Source: CAIKMD01 sp036490955 (GTDB lineage: Bacteria > Pseudomonadota > Alphaproteobacteria > ATCC43930 > CGMCC-115725). From it: a stretch of 20,596 bases of DNA. This document shows positions 5,203-13,699 of the stretch, one piece after another. The stretch covers positions 1 through 20,596 of the forward strand of contig DASXCX010000324.1 of assembly GCA_036490955.1 (NCBI GenBank), given 5' to 3'. The position numbers and the translations under genes are program-made. The notes under the pieces were generated by a model, which was not told the DNA's origin, ran no database searches, and saw nothing but the letters and a program-made list of their open reading frames with translations. Each line of letters begins with the position of its first letter. Positions within the stretch are counted from its first letter, which is position 1.

Positions 5203-7602
5203 TTGGCGATCATAACACAGATTGCAAATTTCACTGGCACCTCGCCCAACGGACAAGTTGTGATCGATTCGTCTGGGAATGTCCTCGGGACGATGGAGGA
5301 AAGCGGTATTTCCGGCAACGACGGCACCGTCTTCGAAGTTGCCAACACCGGAAGCGGCTTTGCCAACACGCCGACGACAGTGGCCAGCTTCGACGGTAGC
5401 GACGGGAGCTCGCCCGTGGGTGGCTTGATCGCCGACGCAAGCGGCGATCTTTTCGGCGCCACTGATGGCGGTGGGGCCAGCGACGACGGCGCAATCTTCG
5501 AGATCGTCAAGACGACTGATGGCTACACGGGCGTGCCGACGCTCCTCGCCTCTTTTGACGGCACCGACGGCGCGCACCCCACGGCCGACCTCGTTATGGA
5601 CGCCGCAGGCAACCTGTTTGGCACAACAGATAACCGCAGCACCGATGGCATCGACACGGTCTTCGAGCTGACCAAGACAGCCGACGGTTACGCTAGCGCC
5701 CTGACCACCCTGGCCGAGTTCACCAACACAAGTCTGACGAGTCCTTTGTTCGTGGATGCCGAAGGCAATCTCTTCGGCACGACGGCGCAGGGCGGCTTTC
5801 CTGGCGGCGGGACCGTATTTGAAATTGCTAAGACCGCCGATGGTTACGCCGCACCGGTTACAGTGGCCACCCTTGGTAGTGCCGATGGTAGCCCGGGCGG
5901 CAGCTTGGTGACCGATGCAGCCGGCAACATCTTTGGCATGACCGAACTTGGCGGCGCGAACGGCTCAGGCGAAATATTCGAGATCGTCAAGACCAACGAC
6001 GGATATGCCGACACAGCCACTGTTTTGGCGAGCTTCCCACGAGAAAACAACGCCGGTGGCGCCTTGCTTATCGACGGCGCAGGCGATCTTTTCGCACAGA
6101 GGCTGCCTAGCGGCGGCGCCGTCGGTGGCGAACTGTACGAGTTGCCGAAAACCGATGGCGTCTATACGAACACGTTGATCGCGGTCACTAGTCTAGACGG
6201 TGGGGGCCCCAGCCCGCAGCTTGGTTTGGTCGCTGATTCGGCGGGCAACCTCTTCGGCACGTCAAGCGGGAGTGAGTTGATGCAGAATTCTCCTCCCAAC
6301 GGCTCGATCTATGAAATCACCAATACGGGCTTCGTTCCGGTAATGGCATCGACCGGCGAAACGCTCGGCGCCAATGACACGCCCAACCAGGTTCTCACCG
6401 GCACGCCGCTCAACGATACCTTCTTTGCCGGCCACAGCTCCGTGGTGATGACCGGTAACGGGGGCGCCGATACGTTTGTCTTCCAATTCCAACCGTGGAA
6501 CGCCGGCCAGATCACCGACTTCACACCGGGCAATGACACGCTCGATCTCTCCGCCTTGCTCACCAGCATCGGCTATACCGGTCACGACCCTGTCGGCGAC
6601 GGCGTCGTAATCTTCCAATCGGATGGTCAAGGCGACACGCAGGTCCTCTTCCACGATCCCGCGAACGCGTGGCCGACGCTCGTGACCACGCTCGACGGCG
6701 TTTCCCCAACCGGATTGACCTCGGGCAATACGCTCGGCGATGGGGGCTCATCGGGCGGCGGCGGCACGACCGGCGTGACGCTGACCGCGAACGACACGCC
6801 GGGCCAGCATCTCATCGGCACACCGAACGACGACACGTTCCTCGCCGGCCACAGTTCGGTCGTGATGACCGGGAACGGCGGCGCGGATACGTTCGTCTTT
6901 CAATTCGAGCCTTGGGCCGCCGGCCAGATCACCGATTTCACCCCGGGCAATGATAAGCTTGATCTCTCCGCCCTGCTCTCGGCTGCCGGCTACACCGGAA
7001 GCGATCCGGTCGCCGATGGTTACGTGAACTTCCAGTCCGACGGTAACGGCGACACGAACGTCTATTTCGACCCGCATGATTCCTCCCAGGCCTTTCCGAC
7101 CCTCGTCACCACCCTGGACGGGGTCTCGCCCAGCGAATTGACCACGGCGAACACGCTCGGCACAGCGGGCTCGTCTTCTGGCGGCGGATCGGGTGGCGGC
7201 ACCACCGGCGAGACGCTGACCGCGAACGATACCGCCGGCCAGCAACTCACCGGCACGCCGAACAACGACACTTTCCTTGCCGGACATAATTCGGTGATCA
7301 TGACCGGCAATGGCGGCGCCGATCAGTTCGTCTTCCAGTTTCTCCCGTGGAACGCCGGCTCTATCACCGATTTCAACACCGCTGCCGATGTCCTCAATCT
7401 CAAAGCCATCTTCGCCACGATCGGCTACACCGGCAGCAACCCTGTCGCCGACGGTTATCTCGCCTTTCACGCGGACGGCCAAGGCGACACCCAGGTTATC
7501 GTCAATCCGCAAGGCGCGTCGACGCAGATCCCGATCACTGTGACCACGCTCGATCACGTCGATCCAAGCATGATCCATTCCGGCGATTATCTCTTCGCCT
7601 GA
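5203..7602 (+). CDS. Secreted seven-repeat GloVer beta-propeller protein with three type I secretion modules
   Basis: 799 residues, no N-terminal signal peptide. Residues about 7-380 hold seven repeats of roughly 50-56 residues with the pattern ASFDGTDG..P...L..DAAGNLFGTT, then GTVFEI.KT.DGY. This matches the GloVer tandem repeats (TIGR03803-type) and suggests a seven-bladed propeller. From residue 384 three modules of about 130-143 residues follow (384-523, 524-666, 667-799). Each carries LTANDTP.Q.L.GTP, one RTX-like MTGNGGADTFVFQF, ITDFTPGND.LDLSALL, GDTQV and a final TLDGVSP. These resemble the VCA0849-type C-terminal target of type I secretion; the last copy ends DYLFA at the true C-terminus. 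Gly/Ser linkers join the modules. The protein is expected to be exported in one step to the cell surface or medium and to bind calcium weakly. No secretion ATPase, adaptor or TolC gene is nearby. Codon choice looks less GC-biased than in neighbours. Confidence 0.85.
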   Translation: MAIITQIANFTGTSPNGQVVIDSSGNVLGTMEESGISGNDGTVFEVANTGSGFANTPTTVASFDGSDGSSPVGGLIADASGDLFGATDGGGASDDGAIFEIVKTTDGYTGVPTLLASFDGTDGAHPTADLVMDAAGNLFGTTDNRSTDGIDTVFELTKTADGYASALTTLAEFTNTSLTSPLFVDAEGNLFGTTAQGGFPGGGTVFEIAKTADGYAAPVTVATLGSADGSPGGSLVTDAAGNIFGMTELGGANGSGEIFEIVKTNDGYADTATVLASFPRENNAGGALLIDGAGDLFAQRLPSGGAVGGELYELPKTDGVYTNTLIAVTSLDGGGPSPQLGLVADSAGNLFGTSSGSELMQNSPPNGSIYEITNTGFVPVMASTGETLGANDTPNQVLTGTPLNDTFFAGHSSVVMTGNGGADTFVFQFQPWNAGQITDFTPGNDTLDLSALLTSIGYTGHDPVGDGVVIFQSDGQGDTQVLFHDPANAWPTLVTTLDGVSPTGLTSGNTLGDGGSSGGGGTTGVTLTANDTPGQHLIGTPNDDTFLAGHSSVVMTGNGGADTFVFQFEPWAAGQITDFTPGNDKLDLSALLSAAGYTGSDPVADGYVNFQSDGNGDTNVYFDPHDSSQAFPTLVTTLDGVSPSELTTANTLGTAGSSSGGGSGGGTTGETLTANDTAGQQLTGTPNNDTFLAGHNSVIMTGNGGADQFVFQFLPWNAGSITDFNTAADVLNLKAIFATIGYTGSNPVADGYLAFHADGQGDTQVIVNPQGASTQIPITVTTLDHVDPSMIHSGDYLFA
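6352..7602 (+). repeat. Three tandem copies of a type I secretion target module
   Basis: Copies at about 6352-6771, 6772-7200 and 7201-7602, within the propeller gene. Copies 1 and 2 are nearly identical at protein level over GHSSVVMTGNGGADTFVF and ITDFTPGND, but differ at many third codon positions. Copy 3 has diverged more (NTAADVLNLKAIF instead of the PGND.LDLSALL segment). This indicates an old duplication kept under protein-level selection. Confidence 0.85.
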
Positions 7603-7692
7603 TTGTCGGCGCAGCGGCGCGAAAAACTCTTCCGCGTCGCCGGCGCCACCATGCTAAGTTCCCTGAAAGAAAAATCGGCAGGGGGAACGCGA

Positions 7693-8742
7693 ATGATCGG
7701 CACGACTTCCTGGCAGCGGCGGCAATTCCTCACCGGGCTCGGCGCCGCCGGCGCGGCAACGCTGCTGCCGTCAGCGCTCGTCACCGATGCGCTCGCCGCG
7801 CCCTACAAGCCGCGGCGCATCGATGTGCATCATCACGTGCCGCCACCCGCCTATATCGATTGGATGGCGCAAGGCAACGCGACCTTCCACTCGCCGCTCG
7901 ATACCGGCGCCTGGTCGCTCGAGAGCGCGCTCGCCGATATGGACAAATACGGCATCGAGACCGCGATCGTCTCGAGCCCCGACCTCAACGGTCGCCTGCC
8001 CGGCGATTTCGCCGGCGTGGTGCGTAGCTGCAACGAGTGGCTGGCGAAGCTCACCGTCGATCATCCCGGCCGGTTCGGCTGCTTCGGCATGATGCCGCTG
8101 CCGGATGTCGACAAGAGTCTGGCCGAGATTGCCTATGTGCTCGACACGCTCGAGAGCGACGGCGTGCGGTTCGCGCCCTCCTATGACGGCAAGTATCTCG
8201 GCGACGTCGCCTTCGATCCGGTGATGGCCGAGCTCAACCGCCGCAAGGCCGTCGCCTTCGTCCATCCGACCCAGCCCCAATGCTGCGGCCAGATGATGCC
8301 GGATGTCGTCTCGGCGATCGTCGAATTCCCCTTCGACACGATGCGCACCATCGTCAGCTTGCTCTATAGCGGCCAGTTCGCGAAATACCCCGACATCAAA
8401 TGGATCTTCTCGCATGGCGGCGGCACCCTGCCGATGCTCGCTGGCCGCATCTCGGGCAGCTTCCGCAATCCAAAGATGCAGGCGCGCGCGCCCAAAGGCC
8501 CGATATACGAGCTCCAGAAAGTCTATGTCGACACGGCGAGCGCCTTCTTCCCCTGGTCATGGGCGGGGGTCGTCGCGCTGTCGGGGCCCAAGCACATCCT
8601 CTTCGGCACCGACGATCCTTATGTGAAGATCCCCGAAGTCGATGCCGGCTTGAAGGCGCTGCATCTGAGCCCGGCGCTGCGCGCCGCAGTCGATCGCGAG
8701 AACGCAGCGCCGCTCTTCCCGCGCTTCAACAAGAAGGCGTGA
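7693..8742 (+). CDS. Tat-exported amidohydrolase (family 2, ACMSD-like metal-dependent hydrolase)
   Basis: 349 residues. The N-terminus carries a twin-arginine signal, SWQRRQFLTGLG (Arg9-Arg10), a hydrophobic stretch and an ALA cleavage site near residue 35, so the folded enzyme should be exported to the periplasm. The catalytic TIM-barrel metal ligands are visible: His46-x-His48 (DVHHHVPP), His191 (FVHPTQ), His241 (FSHGGG) and Asp307 (FGTDDPY). This set is typical of COG2159 amidohydrolases, which hydrolyse or decarboxylate aromatic and related carboxylates; the substrate is unknown. ATG 7693 is chosen because AGGGGGA precedes it and the Tat motif follows; the longer frame from 7603 has no support. 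It lies 90 bp after the propeller gene, so co-transcription is possible. It converges on the cupin gene with a 10-nt gap. Confidence 0.9.
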   Translation: MIGTTSWQRRQFLTGLGAAGAATLLPSALVTDALAAPYKPRRIDVHHHVPPPAYIDWMAQGNATFHSPLDTGAWSLESALADMDKYGIETAIVSSPDLNGRLPGDFAGVVRSCNEWLAKLTVDHPGRFGCFGMMPLPDVDKSLAEIAYVLDTLESDGVRFAPSYDGKYLGDVAFDPVMAELNRRKAVAFVHPTQPQCCGQMMPDVVSAIVEFPFDTMRTIVSLLYSGQFAKYPDIKWIFSHGGGTLPMLAGRISGSFRNPKMQARAPKGPIYELQKVYVDTASAFFPWSWAGVVALSGPKHILFGTDDPYVKIPEVDAGLKALHLSPALRAAVDRENAAPLFPRFNKKA

Positions 8743-8752
8743 GCGCGATCCT

Positions 8753-9220
8753 TTAGGGCGTGACGCCGCTGCCGTCGCCGAGCGGCAGCGCGTCGATCAG
8801 CGCGAAGATCATCCGCGCCGGCACGGTGCCGACATTCGCCCAGGCGTGGTTGGTGCCGCGCTGGACGACGATGTCGCCGGCTTTGAGCCGCGTCGCCTCG
8901 CCGCTATCCAAACGCATCTCCATCTCGCCCCACAGCACGATGCCGTAATCGACCGAATTGGTCTTGTGCATCGGCGAGACCTTGCCGGGCTGGAAATCGA
9001 CGACGCGCAGCACCGTGCCGTCCATACAGCTAAGGCCGCTTGCCAGGTCGGCGCCGTCACGCTCGTCGCGGTTATCGGCCGGGCTCGTCTGCGTGACCCA
9101 GAGCTTGGCAAAGGCCGCATCGCCGCTCGCGACCGGCTGCGGCTCGAAGACGCGATCCGATGTGATGATCGCCAGCCCGTCGCCGCGATGGCCGGTCACG
9201 ATCCGCCGCACGCCGCTCAT
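8753..9220 (-). CDS. Cupin-domain protein
   Basis: 155 residues with one small beta-barrel. Cupin motif 1 is around PMHKTNSVDYGIVLWGEME (His85 as the first ligand); motif 2 is AGDIVVQRGTNHAWAN (His125). The N-terminal 60 residues form a typical pre-barrel segment of single-domain cupins that accompany catabolic enzymes. The protein is cytoplasmic; it may be an enzyme or a ligand-binding protein. ATG 9220 is selected because GAGGGGG lies about 9 nt upstream; the longer frame to 9739 is the shadow of the neighbour. It follows the acetoacetate-decarboxylase-family gene by 17 nt, so the two form one transcription unit. It converges with the amidohydrolase gene, and the three may serve one pathway. 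Confidence 0.85.
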   Translation of the reverse strand: MSGVRRIVTGHRGDGLAIITSDRVFEPQPVASGDAAFAKLWVTQTSPADNRDERDGADLASGLSCMDGTVLRVVDFQPGKVSPMHKTNSVDYGIVLWGEMEMRLDSGEATRLKAGDIVVQRGTNHAWANVGTVPARMIFALIDALPLGDGSGVTP

Positions 9221-9237
9221 CGATCTTTCCCCCTCGC

Positions 9238-10080
9238 CTATCGCACCGGCCGCGCGCCGCCGAGCCCGCCGCCGATGCTCCCGGTCGCGGTCGAGAACGT
9301 GACGCTCGCGCCGCGGAATTCGCACAGCGGCAAATCGGCGAGAGCGTTGATGATCGGATATTGCAGCGGCACGTCTTCCCAGCGTGCCGGTAAAAAGCGG
9401 AACATGCCCGTGCCGGCGAGGCGCTTGGTGATGCCGTTGGCGCCGGGGCCGCTCGTCGCACCAGGGATGAAGGCCATATATTCGGCATCGGCCTCGCCTT
9501 GCGCGCCGACCTTCGGCATGAAGCGATAGTGGAAGCTGCCGTCGAGTATTGGCAAATCGGCTTTCAGCGGTATTTCGGCGAGGTCGCTCGCTTCCAGCTC
9601 GAAGAAGCGGAACCCTTCCCAGCTCGCGGTCGCGCGATAGGTATTGCCGAGGACGATCGGCTCGGGAATCTGCGCGTAGAGCTTGGAGAAGCCGAGCTCC
9701 TCGCGCCCGGTGATGATCGGATCGGCGAGACTCTCCCACAGCACCGGCGTGAACTTGCCGGTGAGGCGTTCGTCCTCGCCGTCGAAGACGACCGGGAACT
9801 CGACCGAGACGATGTTGTAGCCGCGGCCGGCGAGCCAGCCGATGTTACGGAGATAAGCGATGCTGACGGTCAGAACCGGATCGCCATGCAAGCGGCAACG
9901 TGGCGGCAACAACACGCCGAGTGCCGCCGCGTCGGTCAGCGCCGAAGCCGCGAGCGTGACGACCGTCATATTGTCCGGCAGGTTGCGCTTATCGAGCGGC
10001 ACGTTGCGCGGCCCCGGCAGCGCGCCGAAGATCCGCGGCTGGCGATATTTCTTTTCGAGCTCGGGACGATCGGGCGACAT
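9238..10080 (-). CDS. Acetoacetate decarboxylase family protein
   Basis: 280 residues. The family signature around the Schiff-base lysine is present: PIITGREELGFSKLYAQIP with Lys133, corresponding to the catalytic lysine of acetoacetate decarboxylase. Other family-like stretches are YNIVSVEFPVVFDGE and FTPVLWESLADP. The family includes decarboxylases and also aldolase-dehydratases that use the same lysine, so the reaction here is open. Cytoplasmic. The start at ATG 10080 (MSPDRPELEKKYRQPRIFG) is preferred because a good sigma70-like promoter sits just upstream; its Shine-Dalgarno (GGAGCG) is weak. The longer frame from 10149 would begin upstream of that promoter. It is first in a two-gene unit with the cupin. 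Confidence 0.85.
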   Translation of the reverse strand: MSPDRPELEKKYRQPRIFGALPGPRNVPLDKRNLPDNMTVVTLAASALTDAAALGVLLPPRCRLHGDPVLTVSIAYLRNIGWLAGRGYNIVSVEFPVVFDGEDERLTGKFTPVLWESLADPIITGREELGFSKLYAQIPEPIVLGNTYRATASWEGFRFFELEASDLAEIPLKADLPILDGSFHYRFMPKVGAQGEADAEYMAFIPGATSGPGANGITKRLAGTGMFRFLPARWEDVPLQYPIINALADLPLCEFRGASVTFSTATGSIGGGLGGARPVR

Positions 10081-10110
10081 GAGGATCAGGCGCTCCGCTG
10101 GGGCACGGAG

Positions 10111-10139
10111 ACTATAGTGAGATATGCCGGCGCTGTCGC
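10111..10139 (-). promoter_or_regulatory. Sigma70-like promoter for the decarboxylase-cupin unit
   Basis: On the minus strand, GCGACA (10139-10134) is followed after exactly 17 nt by TATAGT (10116-10111), matching 4/6 and 5/6 of the consensus hexamers. Transcription would start near 10104, giving a leader of about 24 nt before ATG 10080. Confidence 0.5.
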
Positions 10140-10161
10140 GCGGCCGCACGGCTTAGCGCGA

Positions 10162-10560
10162 TCAGGCTGGCTTCTGCTTCACCCAGCGCTCGACCCGCGC
10201 CATCAGATGCTGGGCATCGAACGGCTTGGTAATGAAATCATTGCCGCCAGCGGCGATGCCGGCCTTCACGTCTTGCGCGCTCCGCCGGGCAGTGACGAAC
10301 GCCACCGGCGTATGCGCCCACGCCTCCACGGCGCGGATCTGGCGACAGAGATCGAAACCGTCGACTTCAGGCATCTGGATGTCGAGCAGGATGAGATCGG
10401 GTGCGACATCGCGCATCAAGCGCATGCATTGCTGGGCATTGCTCGCGCCGAAAAAGCGATAGCCGGCGCCGGCGATCAGGTTTTTGAGGATATCCAGCAT
10501 TTCGCGTGAATCGTCCACCGCGACGATGACCGGCTTTTCATGGGCGGCGCCAGAGGCCAT
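10162..10560 (-). CDS. Single-domain response regulator (CheY-like receiver)
   Basis: 132 residues comprising one receiver domain and nothing else. The acidic pair Asp16-Asp17 (VAVDDSRE), phospho-acceptor Asp60 (LILLDIQMPEVDG), Thr90 (FVTARR) and Lys112 (ITKPFD) are all in place, so it should be phosphorylatable. There is no DNA-binding or enzymatic output domain, so it must act by protein contact or pass phosphate on. ATG 10560 has AGGAGAG 6 nt upstream. It follows the hybrid kinase stop by 23 nt in the same direction, and the kinase's Hpt domain is its obvious phosphodonor. Confidence 0.92.
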   Translation of the reverse strand: MASGAAHEKPVIVAVDDSREMLDILKNLIAGAGYRFFGASNAQQCMRLMRDVAPDLILLDIQMPEVDGFDLCRQIRAVEAWAHTPVAFVTARRSAQDVKAGIAAGGNDFITKPFDAQHLMARVERWVKQKPA

Positions 10561-10583
10561 GTTCGCTCTCCTAAACTTCCCTG

Positions 10584-13478
10584 TCAGGCGGCCATGGCCG
10601 CGTGGTAATCGCGGACCAACGGCAACAGCGCCTCGGCCTCGGCGCGGAGCTCTTCCGCAATGGCGCGGGATTTCGCCGCCTCGCCGGCCTGGCAAGCATG
10701 CTGCAATTGCCGCGACAGCGCGCTCAACCGCATTCCGCCGACATTGCCGGCAATGCCGACGAGATCGTGCGCCTCGCGCGCCGCTTTGCCGAACTCCTCG
10801 CCCGTGATGTAACCCTGCGTCAGCGCGACGCGCTGCTCGATCGCCTCGATGAGGCTCGACAGCAGCGGCAAGAACGCGGCCGCGGCGGATACGGCGCTGA
10901 GCTGGTCGAGCTTGTCGCGATCGAAGCGCGGGTCGCCCTTGCTTTCGTGACGCTCCGGCGCCGCTTGCGGCTTGCGCCGTTCGCCGGCATCGCGGAACGC
11001 CGCGAGATGATGGAGCTTCGCCAGCAGCGTGTTGGCGTCGAACGGCTTCGAGACATAATCATCCATGCCCGCGGCGATGACTTCCTCGCGCATCCCGGCC
11101 ATCGCATGCGAGGTCAGCGCGATGATCGGCACTTGACCGGCGCGGCCCGGCAACTGACGGATCTCTTTCGCGGCGGCGATGCCGTCGAGCTCCGGCATCT
11201 GCAAATCCATGAGGATCACGTCGTAATCCTTGGCGCGCGCGGCATCGACCGCTCGGCGGCCGTCATCGGCCAGATCGACGCGATGGCCGGCATGCGACAC
11301 GATCAACCGCGCGACCTGCTGATTGACCTTGTTGTCTTCGGCGATCAGGACATCGAGCGCGCGCGACGGCGCGGCGGGCGCGGTTACGGCGGCATCCGGC
11401 GTTTTCGACGCCGGCGTTTCGACACGCTGCAATGGTATCTCGAAACAGAAGAGCGTGCCTTCGCCCGCCCTGCTTGAAAAACCGATCGTTCCGCCCATCA
11501 ATTCGACGAGTTGCTTGGCGATGGCGAGGCCAAGGCCGGTGCCGCCGAAGCGGCGGCTGATCGAGACGTCGGCCTGGGTGAATTTCTGGAACAAGCTCGC
11601 CTGCGCCGCCGCGTCGATACCGATGCCGGTGTCCGCGATCTCGAAGCGGACGACCGCCTGATCACCGAGCTCGCGCGGCACGCTGACATCGATATCGACA
11701 CGGCCGCGATCGGTGAACTTGACCGCGTTGCCGGCGATGTTGAGCAACACCTGACGCAGCCGCACCGCGTCGCCGCGGAACCAGCCGCAAGCCAGCGGAT
11801 TGAACGCCATGCCGAGCCGCACGTCCTTCTGCGCCGCGCGCGGCTGGAGGATCGAGACGACTTCATCGAGCGTCTTGGCGAGGTTGAAATCGGCGTATTC
11901 GATCTCGACCTTGCCGGCCTCGAGCTTCGACTCATCGAGGATGTCGTCGATGATGCGCAAGAGCGCCGACGCGGAATCGCTGATCGTGCCCGCATAGTCG
12001 CGCTGCTCCGCGTCGAGATCGGTCGCCATCAGCAGGTGATTCATGCCGAGGATACCGTTCATCGGCGTGCGAATTTCGTGGCTCATATGCGCGAGGAAGC
12101 TCGACTTCGCGCGATTCGCCGCGTCGGCATGCTCCTTGGCCGCGCGGAGGGCTTCCTCATTGCGGACGCGCTGCGTGATATCGCGCGCCACGACGACGAA
12201 CTCGGTCGATTCGCCATCGGCCGCGGACGAGCGGCGCCAGCTCGCCTCGACCGAGATCATCTCGCCCTTTTTGTTGCGGCAGCGATAAACGACGAGCGCC
12301 TCACCCTTGGCCCGCACCTCGGCATCGGCGGCAGCGAGCGCCGGCAGATCGTCCGGATGAACGCGGTCTTCGATCTTTGTCCCCAGCAGCTCTTCGGGCG
12401 CGCAGCCATAGAGCCGCTGCGCCGCGGGCGAGACGTACACGGCCGCACCGTCGCGGGTCAGGACGATCAGATCGGAGGAATTGTCGGCGAGGAGGCGATA
12501 GCGTTCCTCGTTCTCGCGGGCACGTTTTTCGGCACGCGCACGCCGGCTCAGCTCGCGTTGAAGCATCCAGCCGATCACGCCGACCACGACGACGAAACAT
12601 ACGACGAGCACGCAAAAAATCAGGGCCTTATGCCACCAATCGACCAGCGCCACCGCTTTGGGCACGCTGACGCTGATGAGCAACGGCAGATCGCCGACCT
12701 GCTTGTAGACGTAAAGCCGGGGCTCGGCGCTGGCGGCGCTCGCGGCTTCGTATTGCCCCGCGCGCGCGCGCACGAAATGCTGAACGATCGGCGTATTGCT
12801 CATGTCGCGGCCGACATCGCCGGCGCGATGCGGCGAGCGCGCGATGATTGTGCCGTCGGTCAACAGCAGCGTGATCCATGCGCCGTCATCGGTCTTGATG
12901 CCCTGGAAGAGCTGCTCGACATATCTGAGGCGCAGCGCACCCGCGACGACCCCGGCGAAACGGCCGTCGGGGCGGTTGATGCGGCGGCTGAGGACAAGCA
13001 ACGCGTCGTCATCTCGGGTCTGGTAGTAGGGCGCGAAAATCTTGATGCCGAGATCCGGATTATTGCGATGCGCCTTGAAGAAGTCGCGATCGGATAAATC
13101 GTAATTGGGCGTGAGGCGGCGGGTGGAGCTGAGCTTCACCTTGCCCCGCTCGTCGATGACCAGCATTGAGCCGTATTGGGGCGCGCGCGATGAGTTGTCG
13201 AAGAGGATCGCGTCCCGCAGCTTCGGGCTGAGCGCGCCGATCTCGGGCATTTTGAGGCCGTCCGCCACGGCTTGCAGCGACAACTCGTAAGTTTCGAGGT
13301 CGCGGCGGATCTCGACCTCGAGCGTCGAGGCGAGGTTTTGCGAGACCTGATAGGCGGTGTCGATCGCCATCTCGCGCGTATCGAACAGACGCCAGCTCGT
13401 GAGGGCGAGCGCCCCACAGACAACTGCGGCCGCTGCGACGATCAACATCGCCGCCGGCGTCTTTCCTAGACGGGTCAC
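10584..13478 (-). CDS. Hybrid sensor histidine kinase with PAS, receiver and Hpt domains
   Basis: 964 residues in the inner membrane. Order: TM1 (about 10-30); periplasmic double-Cache-like sensor (about 35-275, with LSSTRRLTPNYDLSDRDFF); TM2 (about 284-306); coiled linker; PAS (about 325-435); HisKA with phospho-acceptor His467 (HMSHEIRTPMNG); HATPase with N-box Asn584 (IAGNAVKFT), G1 DTGIGID (616-622) and G2 GGTGLGLAI (from 645); receiver with Asp714/715-type acidic pocket (IAEDN), phospho-acceptor Asp758 (MDLQMPELDG) and Lys811 (SKPF); C-terminal Hpt with His904 (EAHDLVGIAGNVGG). This is a complete BvgS/ArcB-like phosphorelay. Cache sensors usually bind small organic acids or amino acids. 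The start is GTG 13478, giving a basic N-terminus before TM1; ATG 13448 is an alternative. The partner receiver gene follows immediately. Confidence 0.93.
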   Translation of the reverse strand: MTRLGKTPAAMLIVAAAAVVCGALALTSWRLFDTREMAIDTAYQVSQNLASTLEVEIRRDLETYELSLQAVADGLKMPEIGALSPKLRDAILFDNSSRAPQYGSMLVIDERGKVKLSSTRRLTPNYDLSDRDFFKAHRNNPDLGIKIFAPYYQTRDDDALLVLSRRINRPDGRFAGVVAGALRLRYVEQLFQGIKTDDGAWITLLLTDGTIIARSPHRAGDVGRDMSNTPIVQHFVRARAGQYEAASAASAEPRLYVYKQVGDLPLLISVSVPKAVALVDWWHKALIFCVLVVCFVVVVGVIGWMLQRELSRRARAEKRARENEERYRLLADNSSDLIVLTRDGAAVYVSPAAQRLYGCAPEELLGTKIEDRVHPDDLPALAAADAEVRAKGEALVVYRCRNKKGEMISVEASWRRSSAADGESTEFVVVARDITQRVRNEEALRAAKEHADAANRAKSSFLAHMSHEIRTPMNGILGMNHLLMATDLDAEQRDYAGTISDSASALLRIIDDILDESKLEAGKVEIEYADFNLAKTLDEVVSILQPRAAQKDVRLGMAFNPLACGWFRGDAVRLRQVLLNIAGNAVKFTDRGRVDIDVSVPRELGDQAVVRFEIADTGIGIDAAAQASLFQKFTQADVSISRRFGGTGLGLAIAKQLVELMGGTIGFSSRAGEGTLFCFEIPLQRVETPASKTPDAAVTAPAAPSRALDVLIAEDNKVNQQVARLIVSHAGHRVDLADDGRRAVDAARAKDYDVILMDLQMPELDGIAAAKEIRQLPGRAGQVPIIALTSHAMAGMREEVIAAGMDDYVSKPFDANTLLAKLHHLAAFRDAGERRKPQAAPERHESKGDPRFDRDKLDQLSAVSAAAAFLPLLSSLIEAIEQRVALTQGYITGEEFGKAAREAHDLVGIAGNVGGMRLSALSRQLQHACQAGEAAKSRAIAEELRAEAEALLPLVRDYHAAMAA

Positions 13479-13699
13479 GCGCTTGTCCGTTTTCTCGTGC
13501 TCGCAAAGCGCGGGCAGCGCGGCATTGCGCGCCCATCTCTAGGCTGGGGGCGAAAGGTTAATTTAGCCCGAAAACGACCCCTCCCCGGCGGCGCGAGGCC
13601 CCTAAAATTCGAGAGGCTTTCCAGGGGTTTCGCCCTCTGCAGCGCCGTGCGCTGCGCCAAAGCCGCCGCGCCGACGCGCAACGGGCATTGGCGACCGAT

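Noticed and set aside
6748..7578. 276-codon minus-strand open frame inside the propeller gene
   Set aside because: Its internal repetition only mirrors the three tandem secretion modules on the plus strand.
11511..13097. 528-codon plus-strand open frame opposite the histidine kinase
   Set aside because: It is antisense to intact kinase domains, without recognisable domains or a credible ribosome-binding site.
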